Of a stretch of 64,000 nucleotides of DNA, positions 1 to 7,668 are shown in pieces. The notes under the pieces were generated by a model. The model ran no database searches and was not told the origin of the DNA. It saw only the letters and a list, made by a program, of their open reading frames with translations. A program made the translations under genes and the position numbers. The DNA is from Alphaproteobacteria bacterium (GTDB taxonomy: Bacteria; Pseudomonadota; Alphaproteobacteria; Sphingomonadales; Sphingomonadaceae). Location: the NCBI GenBank assembly GCA_018823325.1, contig JAHJIJ010000030.1:432473-496472 (forward strand), in the 5' to 3' direction. Every line of letters starts with the position of its first letter. Position 1 is the first letter of the stretch.

Positions 1-3
1 CGA

Positions 4-21
4 CCAACGGAACTTCGTTGG
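4..21. terminator. Short hairpin at the window edge
   Basis: A perfect 6-bp inverted repeat, CCAACG and CGTTGG around a 6-nt loop, lies about 50 bp past the stop of the first minus-strand gene. There is no T tract on either strand, so a terminator role is only a guess from position. Confidence 0.25.
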
Positions 22-69
22 CCGGGGCAGTCAGCGCGACAACAAGGAAGGCTGGCGAATGCCGCGCTG

Positions 70-591
70 TTAATCAGGCAGGAAGGGAAGCGTGCCTGAA
101 ATCTCCGCGCGTTCCTTGGCGCTCATTGCCCACAGGGGCACCGCCAGCAGCGGGAAGGCGTCAAGGTCCACGTCAGCCCCGCCCGCCGCGTCCACGGCGT
201 CCCAGAGCGCCATTTCGGGGTCCGTCAGGCCGATGACCGCGCACAGGGGCAAGCGGTCATCTGTGGCCCGCCACGGCGGCGACAGGGCCAACCGGGCGTC
301 TTCCAGCCGAAAGATGATATGCGATAGCCGATGAAACGCCCGAAGCTGGCCAGGCGGATGCGACAGGTCCGCGTCGGCGGGCAATGCTACACCGGTCGCC
401 TGATCCATCGGGACAAAAAGCGGCAAGGCATGTTCGGCAAAGTCCACTGTGGGCAGTTCGTCGAAGTCCCAAGGCAGGATTTCGGCATAACGTCCGACGG
501 GCACGCTATCGCCGCACGGGCTGCGCCAAGCCTTCGACGACCTGTCCAGCCATGCGGCAAAGCCTGCGAGGCGTTCACCTGCGACGGTCAT
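70..591 (-). CDS. Hypothetical protein of the integrated element
   Basis: A 173-residue protein I do not recognise. It is acidic and rich in W, P and L, with a run near residues 36-50 containing ILPWDFDELP, no membrane segment and no signal peptide. Its start overlaps the stop of the upstream gene by 4 nt (ATGA), so the two are probably translationally coupled and belong to the same minus-strand operon as the primase gene. It may be a virion-associated or accessory protein of a phage-derived element, but nothing in the sequence shows this directly. Confidence 0.6.
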   Translation of the reverse strand: MTVAGERLAGFAAWLDRSSKAWRSPCGDSVPVGRYAEILPWDFDELPTVDFAEHALPLFVPMDQATGVALPADADLSHPPGQLRAFHRLSHIIFRLEDARLALSPPWRATDDRLPLCAVIGLTDPEMALWDAVDAAGGADVDLDAFPLLAVPLWAMSAKERAEISGTLPFLPD

Positions 592-1295
592 ACCTCAACC
601 CGCGTCCGCACCTTCGCCAGTTCGAAGGGGCTGAAGAACGACGCATTCACGCGCTTGACGAACGGCGGATATTTCGTCGCCAGTTCCGTCAGCTTGTCGG
701 CGAACAGCAAGTCGTTGGTCGCGTCCGGTGCCCAACGCTGCGCCGCCGTGGCGCGGAAGTTCAACAGATGGTCGCGCGGCATTCCAAGCAACTGGTAGGG
801 GAAGTTCGACACGACCATGGCGAAGTCGCTGTTCGTTTCGATGGCTTCGCGAATGTTGCGATAGCCGTTGCCTTCGCCGTTCTTGGCTTCGGTGGCGACC
901 CACGCCGCAATGCGGTCGTAGAGATACATGCGCTTTTCGTTCGGCGCGAAGCGTTCTTCCATCGTCGCTTCGGCGCGTGCGTTGTATTCCTTGGCCCGCT
1001 CCAACACCATTTGCTGCGTCGCTTCGGCCTGGCCAGTAAGCTTCGCTGCGATCTTCGACGCAGCTTCATGCTTCAACGGCGTGGTGCGCGTTTCGTCCTG
1101 CGTCAGCTTGCCGATAAGTTCGGCGCTGCGCTTAGCCTCGCCCTGAAGATTGATGATGGCGCTTTGAACGCTGGCGTCACCGGCGAATGCGGCGGGGTTG
1201 CCAACCATCACGTTTAGCTGCGTCGGAAGCTGCATGTGCTGAAGCGTTTCGACGGCCTGCGGGTCGTTCACTAGCGCGGTGTTCGGCGTGGTCAT
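588..1295 (-). CDS. Hypothetical protein of the integrated element
   Basis: A soluble protein of 235 residues from the ATG at 1295 (MTTPNTALV...), preferred over the in-frame ATG at 1319 because an AAGGAAG sequence sits about 8 nt upstream of it. The middle (residues 45-110) is strongly helical and charged. The C-terminal half has WVATEAKNGEGNGYRNIREA and ends in a basic stretch. It overlaps the neighbour downstream by 4 nt and the neighbour upstream by about 119 nt. The family is unknown to me; the compact overlapping arrangement is typical of phage-derived operons. Confidence 0.6.
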   Translation of the reverse strand: MTTPNTALVNDPQAVETLQHMQLPTQLNVMVGNPAAFAGDASVQSAIINLQGEAKRSAELIGKLTQDETRTTPLKHEAASKIAAKLTGQAEATQQMVLERAKEYNARAEATMEERFAPNEKRMYLYDRIAAWVATEAKNGEGNGYRNIREAIETNSDFAMVVSNFPYQLLGMPRDHLLNFRATAAQRWAPDATNDLLFADKLTELATKYPPFVKRVNASFFSPFELAKVRTRVEV

Positions 1296-1560
1296 GGTCT
1301 TCCTTCCTTCGTTCTGCACGGGCCTGCGCGATCAACTCGCGCTGAAGTTCCGCCCAATGCTGTTCCTGCTGTTCAAGATCGTCTTCGCCGCACCGTTCGG
1401 GCACGACGATGCATGATGCTGGCGCGCTGCCATGGCGTGCGATGAACCGGGCCACGGCTTCGTCGTCGGTTTCGCCGAACCGGACTTCCAAGACGTTCGG
1501 CACGCCAGCGGCGCGGCGCTGTTCGAGTTTGGCAAGGCGGGTTTCGAGACGACCGGCCAT
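1177..1560 (-). CDS. Small charged hypothetical protein
   Basis: A 127-residue reading frame that starts 1 nt after the stop of the gene upstream. The N-terminus MAGRLETRLAKLEQRR is a predicted coiled coil, followed by a beta-rich piece (VLEVRFGETDDEAVARFI) and an acidic/Gln-rich helix. The last 40 residues are Arg/Ala/His-rich and overlap the start of the next gene in another frame, so only the first 90 or so residues look like evolved coding sequence. The real gene could be shorter if the stop was moved by a frameshift or sequence error. Confidence 0.45.
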   Translation of the reverse strand: MAGRLETRLAKLEQRRAAGVPNVLEVRFGETDDEAVARFIARHGSAPASCIVVPERCGEDDLEQQEQHWAELQRELIAQARAERRKEDHDHAEHRASERPAGRRNASAHAASDAAKRDGWQPRRIRR

Positions 1561-1561
1561 G

Positions 1562-1828
1562 TCATCGCGAAGCCTCCAAAGCGGCCAGGCGTGCTTCCAA
1601 GTCCGACGTTTCGTGAACGCGGGCGATCAGCGAAAGCATGTGGACCAACTTGCTGCCGTCGCCCGTGCTGACGATGTTCGACCGGCATTCGCGATAGATG
1701 CGCTGCATTTCGCGGTTCACGTCGGCGATGGTGGACAGCTTGCACCGATACCGCTTCGGCTGGACAGGGGGAGGGGTTGAGGCAGAAGCCCCCGGCATTG
1801 CTGCGCTTTCCGAACCCGTCGCCCACAT
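1562..1828 (-). CDS. Small hypothetical protein, first gene of the left operon
   Basis: An 88-residue product. The first 25 residues are Ala/Ser/Pro-rich and the start may be internal. The C-terminal part (residues 28-88) is helical, with basic and leucine-rich segments such as HMLSLIARVHETSD. It is separated by 1 nt from the next gene and preceded by an AT-rich gap that probably holds the operon promoter. Function unknown. Confidence 0.45.
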   Translation of the reverse strand: MWATGSESAAMPGASASTPPPVQPKRYRCKLSTIADVNREMQRIYRECRSNIVSTGDGSKLVHMLSLIARVHETSDLEARLAALEASR

Positions 1829-1926
1829 AATCCTGCCACCTAGGCCAATGAAAATCCTGTCAGGCCCGCAAGATCATGCAGAAGGTATTGTTACGTCAAG
1901 TATTTGGCGAAATAAATATATAATAT
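1829..1926. promoter_or_regulatory. AT-rich intergenic stretch, probable promoter of the minus-strand small-gene operon
   Basis: This gap is far more AT-rich than its surroundings, especially 1905-1945, which contains AATATATAATATT. On the minus strand a TTGAAT followed by TATATT-like sequence could serve as a promoter for the gene starting at 1828. The composition fits a promoter or a silenced, transferred segment; no specific operator was identified. Confidence 0.35.
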
Positions 1927-2475
1927 TCAACGAGATATTTGACGAATACTACGACGTTCAACTCGTAGTTCATATATGTCTTGCGGAACGAACAACTTGT
2001 CGTAATCCAAACCAAGCCTTCGACATTCGCGACGAACTACATCCAATGCCATGTCACGATGCAGCGTTCCGACGGCTTGACGAACCAATCCGCTCATTTT
2101 GATTTCCGAAAGCGATGGCTTGTTCGCCATGAACGCCATGAACCGCATTTCCAGAAGCGTTTCGTAGTCGGGGAAATACAGCGACGTTTGGTTGGCCAGT
2201 TGGGCAGCACATTTGCCCACATGTTTGCCGAAGCGCGTCTTCATGCCGGTGCCAAGACATTGCCAAAGGAAGCTGTTGGCTGCGGCTATTTCTTCGTTGG
2301 GCAGATACACCGCTGCCCCGTGATGATATTCGGCGCACCGTTCGATGTAAGCCAGTGTCAGCCATTGGTTCACGTCGTCGGCGCAGCAACGGCGATTGGC
2401 GACAGCGCGCCTTTCAGTCTCGCTCAACAGTGCGACCAAAATTCGGTTGGCGTCCTTGTCGAAGTCCAGATTCAT
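1927..2475 (-). CDS. Hypothetical protein of the integrated element
   Basis: A 182-residue soluble protein with several cysteines (RRCCADD near residue 29, ERCAEYHH near 46, FLWQCLG near 69, GKCAAQ near 88), no signal peptide and no membrane segment. I do not recognise the family. It lies downstream of the primase-helicase, separated from it by the degenerate repeat block at 2668-2760. The codon choice and lower GC at its C-terminal end (around 1930-1990) differ from the chromosomal genes to the right, in keeping with a mobile element. Confidence 0.55.
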   Translation of the reverse strand: MNLDFDKDANRILVALLSETERRAVANRRCCADDVNQWLTLAYIERCAEYHHGAAVYLPNEEIAAANSFLWQCLGTGMKTRFGKHVGKCAAQLANQTSLYFPDYETLLEMRFMAFMANKPSLSEIKMSGLVRQAVGTLHRDMALDVVRRECRRLGLDYDKLFVPQDIYELRVERRSIRQISR

Positions 2476-2667
2476 TGCGACGCCCCTTCGGGCTTACGTT
2501 GGATAGGATGTTGGCCAGACGACCACCTTGGCCAAAGATGCGCTGAAAACAGCGATGATTGGCGGAGTGTTTGTCCGCCATCCTGCCCACAGGTGGTCAT
2601 GGGCTTGCCCGCCGCTCCAATGGGCGGGCGAAGGCCCATAGGGGGTATGGGGGAGATTGCACGCACC

Positions 2668-2760
2668 AGTCGAACGGGTGTTGTGCGGGGTGTCGCACGG
2701 GGAGTCGTGCGGGGTGTCGAACGCAGTCGAACGCCAGTCGTGCGGGTAGTCGTGCGCCTC
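2668..2760. repeat. Degenerate 11-12 bp tandem repeats, iteron-like
   Basis: About seven or eight degenerate units share the core GTCGTGCGGGG or GTCGAACG, spaced 11-12 bp apart (for example TGTCGCACGGGG, AGTCGTGCGGGG, TGTCGAACGCAG). The block begins in the gap downstream of the primase-helicase gene and touches its stop codon. Short direct repeats beside a replication gene are typical of iteron-type origins in plasmids and phage satellites; binding by the neighbouring protein is an inference. Confidence 0.5.
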
Positions 2761-4684
2761 ATTGCGGCACCGTGGCGATGATGAGCGTTTCACGTCGATT
2801 GATGCGCTCATAGCGTTCTTCGATACGACCGGACGCCTTCAGCCGGATCATTGCTTCGTAGAAGCCTTTGGCGGGAACGCCGTTGGCCTTGGGGTGATCC
2901 TCCATGAGTTTCGCGACGTAGCGACTGCGGGACTGCCATTGCGGAGACACGACCATTTGCCGCGCTTCAAATTCGCCCAAGAGTTCAAGGAAGAGTTCGT
3001 CAACCGCGCTTTCCGCCATCCGCCTGTGCTGTGATGCGCTGGCAGCGCCGCCCAACAGCACGAACGCGCCACGTTCCCATTTCACGCGGACTTGCTGCCC
3101 AATTGCGCCGTAGTTGGCCTTCATCACTTCGATGAGGCGAACGTCGGATTGCTCGTTCTCGCGCGTCATGTAGAGACGCGACCGGACGCTGTTGTTCCAT
3201 GCCGTCGAACCGGACAGGCCCGAACCGCTCGACATGCCTGCGACCGAAGGATGGGCCAGCAATACGATGGTCGTTTCGCATTCAATTGCGATGGCGCGCA
3301 ACATGGCGATGAACTGGCGAACTTGGGGACGGTTCACTTCGTCACCGCCGAACAGGTCCGCGAGCGTGTCCAGCACGACCAAGGCAGGCCGGTGCGCGTC
3401 GATATAGGCCCGGACGGCGGCATACCCCTCTGTGGGCACAAGCGCCCGCCCAACAGGCCCCGGAGCGGCCAACACCGCGTCCAGCCCTGCCAGCGATGAT
3501 ATGGCCAGGCCGTGAAGATCGCGCATGGCGATATGCTCTGCGGCGACTATGTCGGCAAGGCGGCGATGCACTTCGTCAACGTCGTCTTCGGCTGTGAGGA
3601 ACAATGCGCCGCCCGGTCGCTGGATAGCAGCACCGAACCATGCGCGGGCCAATACGGTGGCGACTGCCAACTGAAGTGCGGCCAGGCTTTTGCCGGTGCC
3701 CCCGTCGCCGCTGAACAATGTCACGTTGCGCGCAGGGATCGTGTCGGCGACATGCCATTCTCGCGGCTGAACGGGCTTGCCGTGAAGCGCGGTGGCCATG
3801 ACGACGGGCAATTCGCCGTCGGGCCTAGGTAACAGGTGCGAGAAATCATGCGTCGGCAACGTGCGGTCAAAGGCGCGTGCGATGGTGCTACGCCGATAGT
3901 CCGCCCGCTGTTGGGTCTTGTCGCGTTGCCCCTGTGGGCTGGCCAGCCACATGCGTTCAATCTGCGCCGGGTCTTTCGTCCAGAACTGAAGAATGTTGAC
4001 CAAGGCTTGGTCGATTGCCGAACCGGATTTGTTGCCGACAAGGTCCGACGGGTCGCCATTCCAAAGCCGAATGAACTTTTCGCCGTTGCCCATGCTGGCG
4101 GCACGGTTGAACACAGCTTCGTCGGTTTCGGTGGCGGACTGAAACAGAGGCGAGGCGTCAAAGCCCGACACCGTGTTGGGGGCGATTTCCGACATGAGCG
4201 TGGCGAGATTTGCGCCGCCGTCGATAATCGGCGCGTCTCGATAAACTTTGCCAGTCATCGTGAAGAAGCGTTCGTTGGAATACACTTCGACATGGCCGCG
4301 CCGACTGCCGCGAACGCAGCCTTTGACGATGATGTGAAGGCCGTTCCCCGAAGGACTAAGTTCGGCGTAGCTTGGGAATGCGTCGAATATCCGGTCTTGA
4401 ATAGCCTTGGCTTGCGCGTCGCCGTGGCAATCGTCCAAATCTATGCCGGTGAACGGGTCCGCGTCGCTGAAGACGAAGCCTATTCCATCGAAGCCGCCGC
4501 GCCCGAATGCGGCAACGGTTTCGTCGAAGCTGGCCCATGTTGTGGCGTCAGTGACGCTGGCAGCTTGCCCCGTGCGCGGGGAGAATGGGACTTTGGATGG
4601 CTTCGACCCGCCACGGTCGATGTAGCGCCAAAGGACAAAATGCGGGAACGCCCGCATTTCCGACGGGATGCGATCAAATGACAT
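2759..4684 (-). CDS. Primase-polymerase/helicase of NrS-1 type with RepA-like AAA ATPase domain
   Basis: A 641-residue replication protein. Residues 1-150 resemble prim-pol proteins, with acidic GIDLDDCHGD at 80-89 and LSPSGNGLHI at 109-118. Residues about 205-275 (FIRLWNGD...DYRRSTIARAF) match the helix-bundle domain found after the polymerase domain of phage NrS-1 polymerase. Residues 310-560 form a RepA/AAA_25 helicase-type ATPase, with Walker A SGDGGTGKS at 325-333, AEDD at 365-368 and Walker B LVVLDTLADLFGGDE at 435-449. It probably primes and unwinds the element's own DNA. The AlpA-like gene is 20 bp upstream and iteron-like repeats lie at its 3' end. The family assignment is firm; which element type it serves is inferred. 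Confidence 0.85.
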   Translation of the reverse strand: MSFDRIPSEMRAFPHFVLWRYIDRGGSKPSKVPFSPRTGQAASVTDATTWASFDETVAAFGRGGFDGIGFVFSDADPFTGIDLDDCHGDAQAKAIQDRIFDAFPSYAELSPSGNGLHIIVKGCVRGSRRGHVEVYSNERFFTMTGKVYRDAPIIDGGANLATLMSEIAPNTVSGFDASPLFQSATETDEAVFNRAASMGNGEKFIRLWNGDPSDLVGNKSGSAIDQALVNILQFWTKDPAQIERMWLASPQGQRDKTQQRADYRRSTIARAFDRTLPTHDFSHLLPRPDGELPVVMATALHGKPVQPREWHVADTIPARNVTLFSGDGGTGKSLAALQLAVATVLARAWFGAAIQRPGGALFLTAEDDVDEVHRRLADIVAAEHIAMRDLHGLAISSLAGLDAVLAAPGPVGRALVPTEGYAAVRAYIDAHRPALVVLDTLADLFGGDEVNRPQVRQFIAMLRAIAIECETTIVLLAHPSVAGMSSGSGLSGSTAWNNSVRSRLYMTRENEQSDVRLIEVMKANYGAIGQQVRVKWERGAFVLLGGAASASQHRRMAESAVDELFLELLGEFEARQMVVSPQWQSRSRYVAKLMEDHPKANGVPAKGFYEAMIRLKASGRIEERYERINRRETLIIATVPQ

Positions 4685-4704
4685 GTTGTGCCCACAGTTG
4701 GGCG

Positions 4705-4953
4705 TCAGGCGTGGGCGCGACGCTGTTCCAGTTCGGCGACAAGCGCCTTGATTTCCTCGCTGGACTTACCGGCAATCGTGGCCTTGGTTACGGCCTCGAC
4801 CTCGTTGGAGGGCCAAACGGAAATCCGCTCGCCATGCTTGATCGGCTTCGGCAGCAATCCAGCCTGAATGCGGGAATAGATCGTGGCGCGGGATAGGCCC
4901 GTGGCCTCGCGCATGGTGTTCAATCGTAGCAACTTCAGCAATTTGGCCTCCAT
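4705..4953 (-). CDS. AlpA-family helix-turn-helix regulator
   Basis: An 82-residue DNA-binding protein. Residues 9-55 (LNTMREATGLSRATIYSRIQ, then GLLPKPIKHGERISVWPSNEVEA) show the winged helix-turn-helix of AlpA/MerR-type excision regulators. The rest is a helical tail. AlpA proteins of P4-like elements and phage-inducible islands activate integrase or excision genes. The gene lies between the primase-helicase, likely co-transcribed, and the tRNA-Ser target, as in many satellites, although the integrase that usually accompanies it is absent here. Confidence 0.8.
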   Translation of the reverse strand: MEAKLLKLLRLNTMREATGLSRATIYSRIQAGLLPKPIKHGERISVWPSNEVEAVTKATIAGKSSEEIKALVAELEQRRAHA

Positions 4954-5190
4954 CGGACGTTGTCAGATGAAGGCTTGGTGCGGCCAATTCCTGTTCAACA
5001 ACAACAGGGGGTTATTGAACACCAGCCTGTCATTTCACCGCATAGGGGAGTCAGTTCGTCGCACGGCTCGCCGCACCAATCGACGGAGCCAGGCAAGAAT
5101 TTCCATCGGAATTTCGTTGTTGGCCTAGGCGTTGGCCGCCCACAAGGCTTAGCCATAACCAATTGAAATTACGTCATAAAATGGAAGAAT
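4954..5190. other. Element end next to tRNA-Ser, no gene seen
   Basis: These 237 bp separate alpA from the 3' end of tRNA-Ser. They contain short inverted pieces such as TGTTCAACAACAACAGG...TTATTGAAC and no convincing reading frame. Integrases that target tRNA genes use the 3' end as attachment core, so the element-chromosome junction should lie at or just below 5191. No second copy of the tRNA 3' sequence is present at the left of the window, so the other attachment site is outside it. Confidence 0.4.
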
Positions 5191-5280
<90 letters not shown>

Positions 5281-5423
5281 GCAGAGGTTTTCGCGCCGGC
5301 GACGGCCCCTGAGGGTCGTCGCTACGTGCAGTCGAGCGCGCGCTGTTAACCGATGATCTGCGCTTTGCCAAGCATCGGTGCGGTAAAACTTGCACTCGCC
5401 CCCGGCGACACTAAATCTGGCAT

Positions 5424-5819
5424 ATGAATCAATCACAGGCCCGCAAGTCGTTCTCCTCCGCCTCGAACCTGCCGCCCATCGGTTCGGCACCGCGGATATC
5501 GCACGCACGCTTTGGCATTGGCGACAAGGTGCGCCACGGCCTGCTCGGTTTCCGGGGCGTGGTGTTCGATATAGATCCTGTCTTTGCCAACAGCGAGGAA
5601 TGGTATGAAGCCATTCCCGAAGCGATGCGGCCCGCGCGCGACCAGCCTTTTTATCATCTCTTCGCTGATAATGGCGAGGCGACTTACGTCGCTTATGTCA
5701 GCCAGCAGAATCTTGTTGCGGATGATAATGACGAGCCCATCGATCACCCGGCCGTCGCCGCGCTGTTTCATGAAGATCGCGGCGGCCACTACGCGCTCGA
5801 TCCCAGCTACTGGCACTGA
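5424..5819 (+). CDS. hspQ: Heat shock protein HspQ / hemimethylated-DNA-binding YccV domain
   Basis: A 131-residue cytoplasmic protein. After a poorly conserved 25-residue leader, the YccV/HspQ domain runs from ISHARFGIGDKVRHGLLGFR (about 26-45) through GVVFDIDP, PFYHLFADNG and YVSQQNLV to the terminal HEDRGGHYALDPSYWH. HspQ modulates Lon protease activity in enterobacteria and binds hemimethylated DNA in vitro. The true start could be slightly downstream because the leader is not typical of the family. It is transcribed away from the tRNA and convergent with the ABC permease gene. Confidence 0.9.
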   Translation: MNQSQARKSFSSASNLPPIGSAPRISHARFGIGDKVRHGLLGFRGVVFDIDPVFANSEEWYEAIPEAMRPARDQPFYHLFADNGEATYVAYVSQQNLVADDNDEPIDHPAVAALFHEDRGGHYALDPSYWH

Positions 5820-5875
5820 GCCAGCGACTGTCATGGTGACGGTGGGCGCGGAACGCTGTCCGCCCCCATTTCGGT

Positions 5876-6715
5876 TCAGGACTTGATCCGCCAGCCCTGC
5901 CGCAGCGCGATGTAACAGACGATTGCGAGCGCGATGTTGATCGCGAGCAGCAACAAGGCGCCGATGAGGATCGGCGAATCGGCTTCGGCCAGGAAACCGT
6001 AACGGAACCCCGAAATCGCGTAGAAGAAGGGGTTCACGTGACTGATCGCCCGCATGACCGGCGAGACCAGATCCATTGAATAGAATGTGCCGGACAGCAG
6101 CGAGAGCGGCGCGACGAGGAAATTGGTGACTGCTGCCGCATGATCGAACTTCTCGGCCCAGATGCCGGTGAGAATGCCCAGGAAAGCCAGCATCGCCGAG
6201 CCGGCCACGCCGAAATAGACCACGGCCCAGAGGTGACTTGGTGCGACATGAACGCCGGGCCAGGCCAGCATGGCGAGCCAGATCGCCCCGCCGACGAATG
6301 CGGCACGGGTGACCGAAGCGCCGATCAGTGCGAACAGCAGCTCTCCGGCCGAAAAGGGCGGCATGAGATAATCCACGATCGTCCCTTGCAGCTTCCCGGC
6401 GAGCACCACCGTTGCGGTGTTCTGAAAACTGTTCTGCACCATCGTCATGATGATGAGGCCGGGTGCCACGAAGTCGGCGAATGGCACGCCCATCACCATG
6501 AGACCGCCCCGTCCGAGCGCGACCGTGAAGATGATGAGGAACAGCAGGCTGGTGAGCGCCGGCCCCCAGACCGTCTGCAGATGAACCTTGAGGAAGCGGC
6601 GCACCTCCTTGACATAGAGCGCCTTCATGCCCGCCCAGTTCACGCCGTGGATGACGGGAACACCCGGCTCATGACGGATCAGCGATTGCCCGGAGGGAGA
6701 AGACGGTTCAGCCAT
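5876..6715 (-). CDS. ABC-2 type transporter permease
   Basis: A 279-residue inner-membrane protein with six predicted hydrophobic segments of the ABC-2 family. The family features seen are the N-terminal KEVRRFLKVHLQTVWGPALT stretch, the central PFSAGELLFALIGA region and the PLSLLSGTFYSMD segment before the last helices. Such permeases pair with a separate ATPase to export drugs, polysaccharides or lipids. No ATP-binding partner lies beside it here: the upstream neighbour is gcrA on the other strand. The substrate cannot be inferred. Confidence 0.85.
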   Translation of the reverse strand: MAEPSSPSGQSLIRHEPGVPVIHGVNWAGMKALYVKEVRRFLKVHLQTVWGPALTSLLFLIIFTVALGRGGLMVMGVPFADFVAPGLIIMTMVQNSFQNTATVVLAGKLQGTIVDYLMPPFSAGELLFALIGASVTRAAFVGGAIWLAMLAWPGVHVAPSHLWAVVYFGVAGSAMLAFLGILTGIWAEKFDHAAAVTNFLVAPLSLLSGTFYSMDLVSPVMRAISHVNPFFYAISGFRYGFLAEADSPILIGALLLLAINIALAIVCYIALRQGWRIKS

Positions 6716-6853
6716 GGCGCCGCCCTACCGCTTCACGCCGCGAGCGGCAATGCCCGCCGGGCCGAGGGACAATCCGCTCTGAAAACCCGTGACGGGCCGT
6801 TTGACCTTTGGCCCTTGGATGCCCATATGACCCGATCACTTGAAGGAATAGGC

Positions 6854-7558
6854 ATGTCCTGGACAGACGAACGCATCGATCAGCTCCGGCAGATGTGGGA
6901 GCGCGGCATGACCGCGAGCCAGATTGCTGAAGAGCTGGGCGGCGTGAGCCGCAACGCCGTTATCGGCAAAGCCCACCGGCTTGGGCTGCAATCCCGCCCC
7001 TCGCCGGTCAAGGCCGCAGAGGCCGGCCGCGCGCCCGCTGCCGCGCAGACCCGGAAGGCTGCGCCTCCCCCAGCACCAAGCGCAAAGGCCGAGACGACAG
7101 CCGCGCCGGAACCACGGGCCGCCAAGCCGCAGCCCAAGCCGGCACCGGCTGCCGAGAGCCGCCCGGCGGCCCCGGCGGCCGCTGCGGAGCCCGCTGCGGA
7201 CGCGCCTCCCCCGCCGCCTCAGCCGCGCATCGTATCCGTCGGCCCCGGCGGCTTTCTGCGTCAGGGACCGGGCGAGATGCAGCAGCCGATTCCGCCCGCG
7301 CCACCGCGCCGGCTGGTACCGGCCAAGCCGAGCCCGGAAATCGCGGACAAGACCAGCCTGCTCGATCTCAATGAGAAGATCTGCAAATGGCCGATGGGTC
7401 ACCCCGGCGAGCCAGACTTCCACTTCTGCGGTGAGAAGGTGAATCCCGGCTTCCCATATTGCGTGGAACATTGTGGCCGGGCCTATCAGGCGCAGCTGCC
7501 GCGCGGCACCCGTCGCCCGCCCCCGCCGCTACCCTATGGTGGCCCGCGCGTGCGCTGA
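6854..7558 (+). CDS. gcrA: GcrA cell-cycle regulator
   Basis: A 234-residue transcription factor of alphaproteobacteria. The N-terminus MSWTDERIDQLRQMWERG through RNAVIGKAHRLGL (residues 1-45) is the DNA-binding helix-turn-helix. A long Pro/Ala-rich linker (about 50-165) follows, then the C-terminal sigma-70-binding domain with KICKWPMGHPG and the cysteines of FCGEKVNPGFPYCVEHC. In Caulobacter GcrA binds RNA polymerase sigma-70 and promotes transcription at CcrM-methylated GANTC promoters. The ATG at 6854 is chosen because the family begins at MSWTDERI and GGAATAGG lies just upstream; the frame stays open much further left without homology. Confidence 0.95.
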   Translation: MSWTDERIDQLRQMWERGMTASQIAEELGGVSRNAVIGKAHRLGLQSRPSPVKAAEAGRAPAAAQTRKAAPPPAPSAKAETTAAPEPRAAKPQPKPAPAAESRPAAPAAAAEPAADAPPPPPQPRIVSVGPGGFLRQGPGEMQQPIPPAPPRRLVPAKPSPEIADKTSLLDLNEKICKWPMGHPGEPDFHFCGEKVNPGFPYCVEHCGRAYQAQLPRGTRRPPPPLPYGGPRVR

Positions 7559-7577
7559 GGCTGGCTGACATCAGAAA

Positions 7578-7608
7578 CAAAAAAGGGGCCGAAACTGGCC
7601 CCTTTTTC
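7578..7608. terminator. Bidirectional rho-independent terminator
   Basis: The stem AAAAGGGGCC/GGCCCCTTTT has a 6-nt loop, with A- and T-rich flanks on both sides. It serves gcrA on the plus strand and, after a second GC hairpin at about 7632-7660, the convergent outer-membrane protein gene on the minus strand. Confidence 0.85.
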
Positions 7609-7668
7609 TTATCCGTCGTTTGAGATCGAAGCCGCCCTCGCCCGAAGGCGGGAGGGCGGTCATCGGCA

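Noticed and set aside
6140..6853. Open frame extending gcrA 714 nt upstream
   Set aside because: It runs antisense through the ABC permease gene and has the composition of a GC-rich shadow; the conserved GcrA start is at 6854.
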